A stretch of DNA of 12,827 nt from Bacillota bacterium (GTDB taxonomy: Bacteria > Bacillota > Clostridia > Acetivibrionales > DSM-1351): assembly GCA_023409265.1 (NCBI GenBank), contig JAEYHZ010000025.1, forward strand, positions 1 to 12,827. Reading direction: 5' to 3'. How positions within the stretch are numbered: position 1 is the first letter of the stretch; the number at the start of each line of letters is the position of its first letter. Of the stretch, positions 6,509-12,827 are shown piece after piece. A program made the position numbers and the translations under genes. The notes under the pieces were generated by a model, which was given only the letters and a program-made list of their open reading frames with translations, was not told the DNA's origin and ran no database searches.

Positions 6509-7153
6509 ATGAGATATTTAACAATTGCACTCTCAAAAGGAAGATTAACTGAAATGTCAATCGAGCTCTTCGAGACTATTGGAATAGATTGTTCGGAATT
6601 GAAGTCATCTACAAGAAAGCTTATACTATTGGATGAGAAAAACAAGATTAAATTTTTTCTGGCCAAACCCGCTGATGTGCCTACATATGTTGAGTACGGC
6701 GCAGCTGATATCGGAATTGTAGGTAAGGATACAATCCTTGAGGAAGGCAGGAACCTCTATGAGGTATTGGACCTTGGCTTTGCTGCCTGTAAAATGGCAT
6801 TGGCCGGTCCAGCGGAGCTCCATGGGAAAATAGATGAGTTGACTATCAGAAGAGTAGGCACCAAATACCCCAATATAGCCCGAAACTATTTTGAGAAAAC
6901 CAGAAGAGAAAGTGTTGAAATAATCAAACTTAACGGCTCTGTAGAACTTGCTCCCCTGGTAGGGTTGTCGGAAGTTATCGTTGACCTTGTGGAAAGCGGA
7001 AGAACCTTAAAGGAAAATGGACTGGTTGTGCTGGATACAATTGCCGATATAAGTGCCAGAATGGTAGTTAACAGAGTCAGTATGAAGATGGAAAATGAGA
7101 GAATTCAGAAAATAATCGATGGAGTACGTGAACAGCTCCAGTTGAGGAGATGA
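6509..7153 (+). CDS. hisG: ATP phosphoribosyltransferase catalytic subunit HisG, short form
   Basis: This enzyme joins ATP and PRPP to give phosphoribosyl-ATP, the committed step of histidine synthesis. At 214 residues it is the short form that lacks the C-terminal regulatory domain and works as a complex with HisZ, encoded just upstream. Visible signatures are IALSKGRL at 6-13, ADIGIVGKD at 66-74 and the PRPP-binding loop EVIVDLVESGRTLKENGL at 155-172. The ATG at 6509 lies six bases after GGAGG at 6498-6502; the in-frame TTG at 6503 touches that site and was rejected. It is 54 bp downstream of hisZ and 53 bp upstream of hisD, in the same operon. Confidence 0.96.
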   Translation: MRYLTIALSKGRLTEMSIELFETIGIDCSELKSSTRKLILLDEKNKIKFFLAKPADVPTYVEYGAADIGIVGKDTILEEGRNLYEVLDLGFAACKMALAGPAELHGKIDELTIRRVGTKYPNIARNYFEKTRRESVEIIKLNGSVELAPLVGLSEVIVDLVESGRTLKENGLVVLDTIADISARMVVNRVSMKMENERIQKIIDGVREQLQLRR

Positions 7154-7206
7154 GCAGTCAGAGCCAACTGGTGTACCGGAGTATGCAATTATTATGGAGG
7201 TAGCAA

Positions 7207-8511
7207 ATGCTGAATTATATAGACTTGACAAATGACAGCAATGGTTTAAAAGCCCAGGAGTTATATACAAAACTTCTTCAAAGGACAAAATCTCAGGACG
7301 GAAGCAGCATTATAAAGCTTGTAGCCGATATTCTTGAAAATGTACGCGCCGATGGGGATAATGCCTTGAGAGAATACAGCAGAAAATTTGATAATGCTGC
7401 TATTGAGGAAATCAGGGTATCAGAAGATGAAATTCTGGCAGCTTATAATGAAGTAGATCCTGAGCTTCTGGAAACAATAAAGAGATCAAAGCAGAATATA
7501 CAAAGCTTTCATGAAAAGCAGCTGCAAAACAGCTGGATCAGTCCGAAAGAGGACGGTACAGTATTGGGACAGCTTGTCAGACCTCTTGATAAAGTCGGCT
7601 TGTATGTTCCCGGAGGAACCGCCCCATTGATCTCATCTGTTCTGATGACAGCAGTTCCTGCAAAGGTTGCCGGTGTTTCCAGGATAATAATGTGTACACC
7701 GCCCTCAAAGGATGGAAGTGTTAATCCGGCTATTCTTGTTGCAGCCCGTGAAGCAGGTATTGATCAGGTTTTCAGGATGGGCGGTGCTCAGGCTATAGCT
7801 GCCATGGCTTACGGGACAGAATCAATTCCGGCTGTAGATAAAATATGCGGGCCCGGCAATGTATATGTATCCACTGCAAAGCGCCTTATTTTCGGGGATT
7901 GTGACATAGATATGTTTGCCGGCCCCAGTGAAATCCTTGTGATTGCCGACAGCTCGGCAAAACCTGAGTATGTCGCTGCTGATCTGCTCTCTCAGGCAGA
8001 GCATGACAAACTGGCTTCCTCGGTATTGGTTACAAACAATCTGAAATTGATTGAAAATGTCAGGCTTGAGATTGAAAAACAATTGACTTTACTCACCAGG
8101 GGTTCCATTACTGAAAAATCCCTTCAGAATTTTGGGTTTGCAGTATTGGTGGACAGCATTGAAACAGCAGTAGAGGTCTCAAACAACATTGCTCCCGAAC
8201 ACCTTGAGCTGTGCGTTGAAGAACCCATGAGCCTGTTAGGAAGCATTAAGAATGCCGGTGCCATATTTGTAGGCAACTATTCACCAGAACCGCTGGGGGA
8301 TTATATGGCGGGGCCAAGCCACGTACTGCCTACAAGCGGAACTGCCAGATTCTCTTCACCGGTCAATGTGGATCAGTTTATTAAAAAATCCAGCTTGATT
8401 TACTACAACAGGCCGGCACTGGAAAAAACCAGCCAGGACATAATAAGGTTTGCTGAAGCTGAACATCTGGATGCACATGCAAATGCCATAAGGGTAAGAT
8501 TCAGTAAATAG
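7207..8511 (+). CDS. hisD: Histidinol dehydrogenase HisD
   Basis: HisD carries out the last two steps of the pathway, oxidising L-histidinol to L-histidine with two NAD+ and a bound zinc ion. The 434-residue length is normal. The expected zinc ligands are present: Gln263 and His266 in SQAEHD, Asp365 in PLGDYMAG, and His424 in EHLDAHANA. The catalytic pair Glu331-His332 lies in NIAPEHLEL. VPGGTAP at 134-140 and ICGPGNVYV at 213-221 are further family signatures. GGAGG at 7196-7200 sits six bases before the ATG. It is followed not by a tight junction but by a 230-bp structured gap before hisC. Confidence 0.97.
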   Translation: MLNYIDLTNDSNGLKAQELYTKLLQRTKSQDGSSIIKLVADILENVRADGDNALREYSRKFDNAAIEEIRVSEDEILAAYNEVDPELLETIKRSKQNIQSFHEKQLQNSWISPKEDGTVLGQLVRPLDKVGLYVPGGTAPLISSVLMTAVPAKVAGVSRIIMCTPPSKDGSVNPAILVAAREAGIDQVFRMGGAQAIAAMAYGTESIPAVDKICGPGNVYVSTAKRLIFGDCDIDMFAGPSEILVIADSSAKPEYVAADLLSQAEHDKLASSVLVTNNLKLIENVRLEIEKQLTLLTRGSITEKSLQNFGFAVLVDSIETAVEVSNNIAPEHLELCVEEPMSLLGSIKNAGAIFVGNYSPEPLGDYMAGPSHVLPTSGTARFSSPVNVDQFIKKSSLIYYNRPALEKTSQDIIRFAEAEHLDAHANAIRVRFSK

Positions 8512-8741
8512 TTACGGAGGTTTGCTTGAAAGACTTCACTTAATCTCTGTCTTCCAAGCAAACCTATAAATATATGGCCGCGCGACATATTCAAAGTATA
8601 ATATGTTTTTAAAACAAAAAACTGAATTTATACTTTGAAAACGCACATGGCCAATTAACCTCCTTTATTCGCCTTACAGCGGATAAGGAGTAAAGAATTT
8701 TATAATATTTTGTGACCGCTATGCGGCTCATGGAGGTTAAA
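8512..8741 (+). promoter_or_regulatory. Structured hisD-hisC spacer with stacked inverted repeats
   Basis: This 230-bp gap has no gene but three strong pairings. First, 8518-8534 pairs with 8549-8565 (17 bp, one mismatch, 14-base loop). Second, TTCAAAGTATAA at 8590-8601 pairs perfectly with 8628-8639, with a further GTTTTT/AAAAAC stem inside. Third, TTAACCTCC at 8655-8663 is exactly complementary to GGAGGTTAA at 8732-8740, the hisC ribosome binding site. Smaller stems (CCTTA/TAAGG and CCGC-tat-GCGG) lie between the arms of the third pair. No stem is followed by a T tract, so these are not classical terminators. An RNA processing site, a translation control element or an inserted small repeat are possible. 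I recognise no known riboswitch. Confidence 0.55.
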
Positions 8742-9818
8742 ATGATTGAAGAACTTATCAGACCTGAAATAAGGTCGTTCATTCCATATGATGCCAACCA
8801 GAAGCCTTACAGGATAAAGCTGGATGCCAATGAAAGCCCTTTTAACATGCCTTTATCTGCCCGACAAAAGCTGGCTGACTTCATATTAAACAATCCTGAA
8901 TTAAACTTATATCCTGATACCGATTCCATAAAACTCCGGAAAGTGCTGTCGGAATACTGGTCTGTTGATATTGAGAATGTTACTGTGGGCACCGGCTCAG
9001 ATCAATTAATACAGATAATTGCAAATGTATTTATAGGTCCGGGGGATAAAGTGCTCTACCCGGCCCCCTCCTTTGGGATGTACGGGGACTCCTGTATAAT
9101 TGCCGGAGGAACCCCCGTAAAATATATACTGGAACCTGAAAAAAGGTTTGAATACTCAAAGCAGACAATCTTCGCAGCCTACGACAAGGAAAAACCAAAG
9201 CTTGTATATATCTGTAACCCTAACAACCCTACAGGGAATCTTATGCCAAAGGATGAGGTTCTGGAAGTAGTAAGATATTGCAGCAACGCAGTTATAATTG
9301 TGGATGAAGCCTATGCGGAATTCTGCGATACGACGGTTATCCCTTATGTTAACGACTATGAAAATCTTATTGTATTAAAGACTTTTTCCAAAGCGTACGG
9401 ACTTGCCGGAATAAGGTGCGGTTATTCCATAGCAGGCCAAAACCTTACAAGAGCTGTTAATCTTGCAAGGGCTCCCTATAATATCAGTTCCTTATCTCAA
9501 TATGCTGCTCAATTGGTTCTGGAGGAAAAGGAAGAAATCAGAAAAAATATTTCTTATCTTGTAGCAGAAAGAGACCTGTTAAAGAAAAAATTGGCTCAAA
9601 TAAAGGGCATTGAAGTATATGACTCCTATTCAAACTTTATATTGGTCAGAGTAGAGAACTGCAGAGAAGTATATAATAAATTGTGTGAAAAAGGAATTTT
9701 TCTTAGAATATTCGGATCTTCTCCACTATTACAAAACTGTCTGAGAATCAGTGTTGGGACTCGTGAACAAAATACCATAGTGCTTGATGAACTTTCTTCT
9801 ATCTGCTATAATAAATAG
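8742..9818 (+). CDS. hisC: Histidinol-phosphate aminotransferase HisC
   Basis: This PLP enzyme converts imidazole acetol phosphate and glutamate to histidinol phosphate. The 358-residue protein is of fold type I. The lysine that binds PLP is Lys217 in TFSKAYGLAGIRCGY. Other cofactor contacts are visible in NPNNPTG at 159-165 and VDEAYAEF at 187-194. The N-terminal KLDANESPFN (26-35) is typical of HisC. The ATG at 8742 lies five bases after GGAGG at 8732-8736; the longer frame from the GTG at 8712 runs through a hairpin and was rejected. The ribosome binding site is complementary to an upstream segment at 8655-8663, so translation may be controlled by RNA folding. A 96-bp gap separates it from hisB. 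Confidence 0.95.
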   Translation: MIEELIRPEIRSFIPYDANQKPYRIKLDANESPFNMPLSARQKLADFILNNPELNLYPDTDSIKLRKVLSEYWSVDIENVTVGTGSDQLIQIIANVFIGPGDKVLYPAPSFGMYGDSCIIAGGTPVKYILEPEKRFEYSKQTIFAAYDKEKPKLVYICNPNNPTGNLMPKDEVLEVVRYCSNAVIIVDEAYAEFCDTTVIPYVNDYENLIVLKTFSKAYGLAGIRCGYSIAGQNLTRAVNLARAPYNISSLSQYAAQLVLEEKEEIRKNISYLVAERDLLKKKLAQIKGIEVYDSYSNFILVRVENCREVYNKLCEKGIFLRIFGSSPLLQNCLRISVGTREQNTIVLDELSSICYNK

Positions 9819-9914
9819 CGAACATTAAACACTAAATCTTAAAAATAGTTCGGAATATTTTACTGGACTTCAGATACTTTTAAGACTTGGAAAAGATGAA
9901 CGGGGGGATACCTT

Positions 9915-10499
9915 TTGAGAGAAGGTTTAGTTAACAGAAATACTAACGAAACCCAGATCAAGCTGCAAATTAATCTTGACGGCAAAGGGGACTGTATTGC
10001 CAATACCGGCGTCGGATTTTTTGATCACATGCTTATACTGTTTACCAGACATGGCTTGATGGACGCATCTTTTGAGGTAAATGGAGATTTGCATGTAGAT
10101 GCCCATCATACCGTTGAAGATACTGGTATTGCATTAGGTCTTGCTATAAGGCAGGCGCTGGGCGATAAGAAGTCTATTAAGAGATACGGAACAGCCTTTG
10201 TTCCCATGGATGAAGCTCTGGTTCAGGTTTCTCTTGATTTAAGCGATAGACCTTTTCTGGTATTCGACGCCTGTATGACCCGGGAGATGGTTGGGCAGAT
10301 GGACACACAGCTGGTTGAAGAGTTCTTTCGGGCAGTAGCCTTCAATGCAGGTATTACTCTTCATATAAAACTTTTACACGGCAGCAATTGTCACCATATT
10401 ATTGAAGCCATGTTTAAAGCGTTCGGAAGAGCCTTGGATGAAGCTACAAAAATTGACACCAGAATAGTAGGAGTTATGTCTACAAAAGGAATACTGTAG
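9915..10499 (+). CDS. hisB: Imidazoleglycerol-phosphate dehydratase HisB (monofunctional)
   Basis: HisB removes water from imidazole glycerol phosphate to give imidazole acetol phosphate, using bound manganese. At 194 residues it is the dehydratase alone, without the histidinol-phosphatase domain found in enterobacteria, so a separate phosphatase must exist elsewhere. Metal-binding signatures are intact: FFDHML (His38), DAHHTVEDTG (His64, His65, Glu68) and HGSNCHHIIEAMFKAFGRAL (His155, His160, His161, Glu164). The start is a TTG at 9915, supported by a GGGGGG run at 9902-9907 upstream and by the N-terminus matching the family; no in-frame ATG exists nearby. It is followed by a structured 180-bp gap before purC. 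Confidence 0.96.
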   Translation: MREGLVNRNTNETQIKLQINLDGKGDCIANTGVGFFDHMLILFTRHGLMDASFEVNGDLHVDAHHTVEDTGIALGLAIRQALGDKKSIKRYGTAFVPMDEALVQVSLDLSDRPFLVFDACMTREMVGQMDTQLVEEFFRAVAFNAGITLHIKLLHGSNCHHIIEAMFKAFGRALDEATKIDTRIVGVMSTKGIL

Positions 10500-10679
10500 G
10501 ATAATTTCTCAATATAACGGGGCAGTTAGATATTCCCCACTTCTGTAAGTGGCGGGTATGGCTTTCGGTTTTCAGGAGGCGAGACATTGCTCCCGCCTCG
10601 TTGAGAGGCAGCTGAGGTAAGAAAATTTTTTAAATATTTTGGTTAAAGTGGGGCTGAGGCTCTAAACAGGGAGGATATC
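10500..10679 (+). promoter_or_regulatory. Structured GC-rich spacer between hisB and purC
   Basis: This 180-bp gap has no gene. A hairpin pairs CCCCACTT (10535-10542) with 10547-10555 around a CTGT loop, with one bulged base. A second pairs GAGGCGAG (10576-10583) with 10590-10599 with a two-base bulge. The right arm of the second can instead pair with GAGGC at 10605-10609, so two folds compete. The GC-rich part ends near 10620 and is followed by an AT-rich stretch and the purC ribosome binding site. It could be an attenuator-like leader or the remains of an insertion element end. I could not match it to a purine, ZTP or T-box leader. Confidence 0.45.
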
Positions 10680-11573
10680 ATGCTTATAAACAACACTGAT
10701 TTTATTAAGTTACCTTTATTTATCAAGGGGAAGGTAAGAAACGTTTACGATCTGGGAAAAGAACTGCTTATAGTTGTAACCGACAGAATATCAGCATTTG
10801 ACGTTGTGTTTTCTGAATTAATTCCAAACAAGGGGAAAGTTCTCAACAGTATTTCAGCATTCTGGTTTGATTATACAAAAGATATTATAGGAAATCATGT
10901 AATTACAACTGACGTGAGTAAATACCCGGCTGAGCTGTCACAGTTCAGGGAAGAGCTTGAAGGCAGATCCATGCTTGTAAAGAAAATAGAAATGGTACCT
11001 GCTGAGTGTATTGTCAGAGGTTATCTTGAGGGTTCCGGTCTGAAGGAATACCAGCAGACAGGTTCAATATGCGGAATAAAGCTTCCTGCCGGTCTAAAGC
11101 AGGGCGACAAGCTTCCTGAACCCATATTTACACCTTCAACCAAAGAATCTGAAGGTCATGATATAAACGTTTCCTTTGAAGTGCTTTGCGAGAAAATAGG
11201 TTCAGAATTAGCCAACAAACTTAAGGATGCAAGCATCAACCTATACAAAAAGGCCAGCAAACATGCCGAAAGCAAGGGTTTGATACTGGCTGATACAAAA
11301 TTTGAATTCGGTATGTCAGATGGAGAACTGGTAGTTGGTGATGAAATGTTCACACCTGATTCATCAAGATTCTGGGCAATGGATGACTACCAGCCGGGAA
11401 GAGCCCAGAAGAGCTTTGACAAACAGTATCTGAGAGAATATCTGGAGAGTCTTGACTGGAACAAGCAGCCTCCTGCACCGGCTCTTCCTGAAGAAGTAAT
11501 AAAAAAGACCGAAGCAAAGTACATCGAAGCATATGAGAGGATAAGCGGTAGAACTTTTGACCCGGAGTTTTAA
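10680..11573 (+). CDS. purC: SAICAR synthetase PurC (long form) inside the his operon
   Basis: PurC ligates aspartate to CAIR with ATP to give SAICAR, which PurB then cleaves to AICAR in purine synthesis. The 297-residue protein is the longer form, like the yeast enzyme, rather than the roughly 240-residue form common in bacteria. Signatures include GKVRNVYDLG (17-26), TDRISAFDVVF (34-44), VRGYLEGSGLKEY (112-124), TPSTKESEGHD (151-161) and LADTKFEFG (203-211). GGGAGG at 10669-10674 lies five bases before the ATG. Its position between hisB and hisH is unusual: HisHF releases AICAR as a by-product, the compound that PurC feeds. Co-transcription with the his genes is inferred from strand and order, and the structured gap upstream could carry its own control. 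Confidence 0.95.
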   Translation: MLINNTDFIKLPLFIKGKVRNVYDLGKELLIVVTDRISAFDVVFSELIPNKGKVLNSISAFWFDYTKDIIGNHVITTDVSKYPAELSQFREELEGRSMLVKKIEMVPAECIVRGYLEGSGLKEYQQTGSICGIKLPAGLKQGDKLPEPIFTPSTKESEGHDINVSFEVLCEKIGSELANKLKDASINLYKKASKHAESKGLILADTKFEFGMSDGELVVGDEMFTPDSSRFWAMDDYQPGRAQKSFDKQYLREYLESLDWNKQPPAPALPEEVIKKTEAKYIEAYERISGRTFDPEF

Positions 11574-11612
11574 AAGGGGACTGGACACAGGGTACAACGA
11601 TTGGAGATAACT

Positions 11613-12221
11613 ATGATTGCTATAATTGACTATGGAGTTGGAAACCTTGCAAGCGTGAATAAAGCTTTTAGTTTCACTGGATTTGACTCAACCATATCCT
11701 CTGATCCTGAAGTAATACTTGCTGCCCATAAAGTAGTTCTACCGGGTGTGGGTGCGTTTGCAGATGCCATGAGCAATCTGAAAAGAACTAATATGGTGTC
11801 TGTAATAAAGAAGGTTGCTGAAAAAGGCACTCCACTGCTGGGCATCTGCCTTGGGATGCAGCTGTTGTTTGATTACGGCACTGAAGGAGGAGAAAGAGTA
11901 CCCGGACTTGGACTGCTCAAGGGCAGTGTTACTCAATTTCCCCTGGATATGGGCCTTAAAGTGCCTCATATTGGCTGGAACAGCCTTAGTATAAAACAGA
12001 ATGACGGTATTTTCAAAGGAATAAAGGAAAACAGTTATGTTTATTTTGTACATTCCTATTACCTGACCGCAGAGGACAGTCCAGATGTAGCCGCAACCTG
12101 CATATATGGAATTACCTTCCATGCGGCTGCGGCAAGGAAGAATATTATGGGAACACAATTCCATCCTGAAAAAAGCGGGGATGTGGGCTTGAATATACTG
12201 AAAAACTTCGCAGAGCTGTAA
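11613..12221 (+). CDS. hisH: Imidazole glycerol phosphate synthase glutamine amidotransferase subunit HisH
   Basis: HisH hydrolyses glutamine and channels ammonia to HisF, which makes imidazole glycerol phosphate and AICAR. The 202-residue class I glutamine amidotransferase has an intact triad: Cys79 in LLGICLGMQLLF, and His184 and Glu186 in TQFHPEKSG. The N-terminal IDYGVGNLASV and the loop LPGVGAF (43-49) are typical of HisH. The ATG at 11613 has GGAG at 11603-11606 six bases upstream; the in-frame TTG at 11601 overlaps that site and was rejected. It lies 39 bp after purC. The partner hisF and also hisA are not within the remaining bases, which hold repeats instead. Confidence 0.96.
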   Translation: MIAIIDYGVGNLASVNKAFSFTGFDSTISSDPEVILAAHKVVLPGVGAFADAMSNLKRTNMVSVIKKVAEKGTPLLGICLGMQLLFDYGTEGGERVPGLGLLKGSVTQFPLDMGLKVPHIGWNSLSIKQNDGIFKGIKENSYVYFVHSYYLTAEDSPDVAATCIYGITFHAAAARKNIMGTQFHPEKSGDVGLNILKNFAEL

Positions 12222-12552
12222 GTAACGATGGTATAAAGTCTTTTTCCGGTTTAGGGCAGGTGGGTCCTTATTCAGAATATAGGAATTTATACAATTTGTA
12301 ACGTTAAGAAAGTATTCGTAATGCTGATTTTGAGCCTGTACACTAAAAATTCCAGTAGGAAAAATTCCTATATTCGGGGTTTGGAAAGGGGATTCCCCTT
12401 CCCGGTTCAGAGGGGGTGCTCAGGAATCTATAAGATTTCGTCGAAGGGGGGAGTAGTCCCCCCTAGCGAACAAGATAATTTGCAAGCATCAGGAAAATAC
12501 TTGAATAAGCACTTAATAGCTTTGCGAAGCAAATTTCTTGATTACTGAAAGG
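12222..12552. other. Gene-free spacer after hisH with several inverted repeats
   Basis: No credible gene lies in these 331 bases. GAATATAGGAATTT at 12275-12288 recurs as a perfect inverted copy at 12362-12375, enclosing 73 bp. GGGGGGA (12446-12452) pairs with TCCCCCC (12457-12463) around a four-base loop. Smaller palindromes include AAGGGG/CCCCTT near 12386-12400, AATCT-ata-AGATT near 12425-12437 and AATTTGC (12477-12483) with its complement near 12529. None is followed by a T tract. The mix of G-runs and palindromes is unlike the neighbouring his genes and suggests a degenerate repeat or insertion. I cannot name it. Confidence 0.45.
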
Positions 12553-12827
12553 TACCCTCTATTGACAATGTACAACACGCCTCACGCCGGCTATTTTGCC
12601 ACTTTTCTTTGTTGTCGTCCTTGCCTTGCGTCAGCAAGGCTGCGTCCATCCGCCTCGAAAATCGCCAAAATTTCTCGGCGTGAGGTCGGTGATTTTTGAG
12701 CGAGAGAATTTGGCTTGCGACAAGGCGAAGAGGCGAAGAAAGGCTTTGTGCCTTGCAAGCGGCTTCAACGCAGCCGCAGGGCAAATTCGCCACTCAAAAA
12801 CGTATTGTACATTGTTAATAGAGGGTA
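12553..12827. mobile_element. Complete MITE-like repeat with 23-bp terminal inverted repeats
   Basis: The arm at 12553-12575 (beginning TACCCTCTATT) is the inverted copy of 12805-12827 (ending AATAGAGGGTA) with one mismatch, defining a 275-bp unit. Nested inside are CCTCACGCCG (12580-12589) with CGGCGTGAGG (12676-12685), TTTTTGAG (12693-12700) with CTCAAAAA (12793-12800), AATTTG/CAAATT (12707-12712 and 12782-12787) and a CCTTGC-gtca-GCAAGG hairpin near 12623. It has no transposase. Its right 126 bp recurs at 1-126 in the same orientation with three differences. The TA at each end would fit a TA-targeting transposase such as an IS630-type enzyme, but that is inference. Confidence 0.8.

Noticed and set aside
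8526..8543. Tiny leader peptide after the GGAGG at 8516-8520
   Set aside because: The TTG at 8526 gives only five codons (Leu/Met-Lys-Asp-Phe-Thr) with no histidine, and it sits inside a hairpin arm, so it does not look like an attenuation peptide.
10680..10760. Purine (G-box) or ZTP riboswitch controlling purC
   Set aside because: The 10500-10679 leader does not show the conserved core sequences of either class as far as I can read, and it lacks a clear terminator with a T tract.
12321..12548. Plus-strand 75-codon open frame after hisH
   Set aside because: There is no ribosome binding site, it crosses the hairpins of the spacer and its composition is low-complexity. Nothing supports translation.
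12542..12793. Minus-strand 83-codon open frame within the 275-bp repeat
   Set aside because: It lies almost wholly inside the inverted-repeat element, reads through several palindromes, has no ribosome binding site and shows no protein family features. It is most likely a by-product of the repeat.
1..12827. CRISPR array, tRNA or rRNA genes
   Set aside because: I saw no regularly spaced short repeats and no tRNA or rRNA signature on either strand.

Overview
The window looks like chromosomal DNA of a low-GC, spore-forming Firmicute, most likely an anaerobic clostridium of the Ruminiclostridium/cellulolytic type. The evidence is AT-rich intergenic DNA, strong GGAGG ribosome binding sites on almost every gene, a GerW/YtfJ sporulation protein, short-form HisG with HisZ, and a cytoplasmic GH31 alpha-xylosidase. 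The genus is an inference. All credible genes are on the + strand.

Layout. 1-126 is the right-hand part of a repeat whose complete copy (about 275 bp, with 23-bp terminal inverted repeats) ends the window at 12553-12827. 225-2540 is a YicI-type alpha-xylosidase, closed by a strong hairpin terminator at 2609-2651. 2660-4808 is a compact four-gene operon: ECF-like sigma factor, soluble zinc-finger anti-sigma factor, a DUF2953 membrane protein (YtfI-like) and GerW/YtfJ. It ends in a hairpin terminator at 4822-4851. 4887-5072 is a second MITE-like element with 18-bp terminal inverted repeats and an internal 43-bp tandem duplication.

A near-consensus sigma-A promoter at 5083-5111 then starts a histidine operon: hisZ, hisG, hisD, hisC, hisB, purC, hisH. 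hisA, hisF, hisI and hisE are not in the window and may lie beyond the right-hand repeat. The operon is interrupted by two structured non-coding gaps: 8512-8741 (hisD-hisC, three inverted repeats, one covering the hisC ribosome binding site) and 10500-10679 (hisB-purC, GC-rich hairpins).

How the genes work together. HisZ and HisG catalyse the first step of histidine synthesis. HisD, HisC and HisB act late, and HisH supplies ammonia to HisF. The HisHF reaction releases AICAR. The purC gene placed inside the operon makes SAICAR, the direct precursor of AICAR in purine synthesis, so the operon joins two routes to one purine intermediate. The sigma/anti-sigma/DUF2953/GerW operon suggests a regulatory switch tied to a spore or envelope function.

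Nothing here is clearly a new defence or mobile system. The best leads are the two MITE-like repeats, a possible ECF-type promoter embedded in the terminator upstream of the sigma gene, the sigma/anti-sigma pair linked to gerW, and the two structured leaders inside the his operon.
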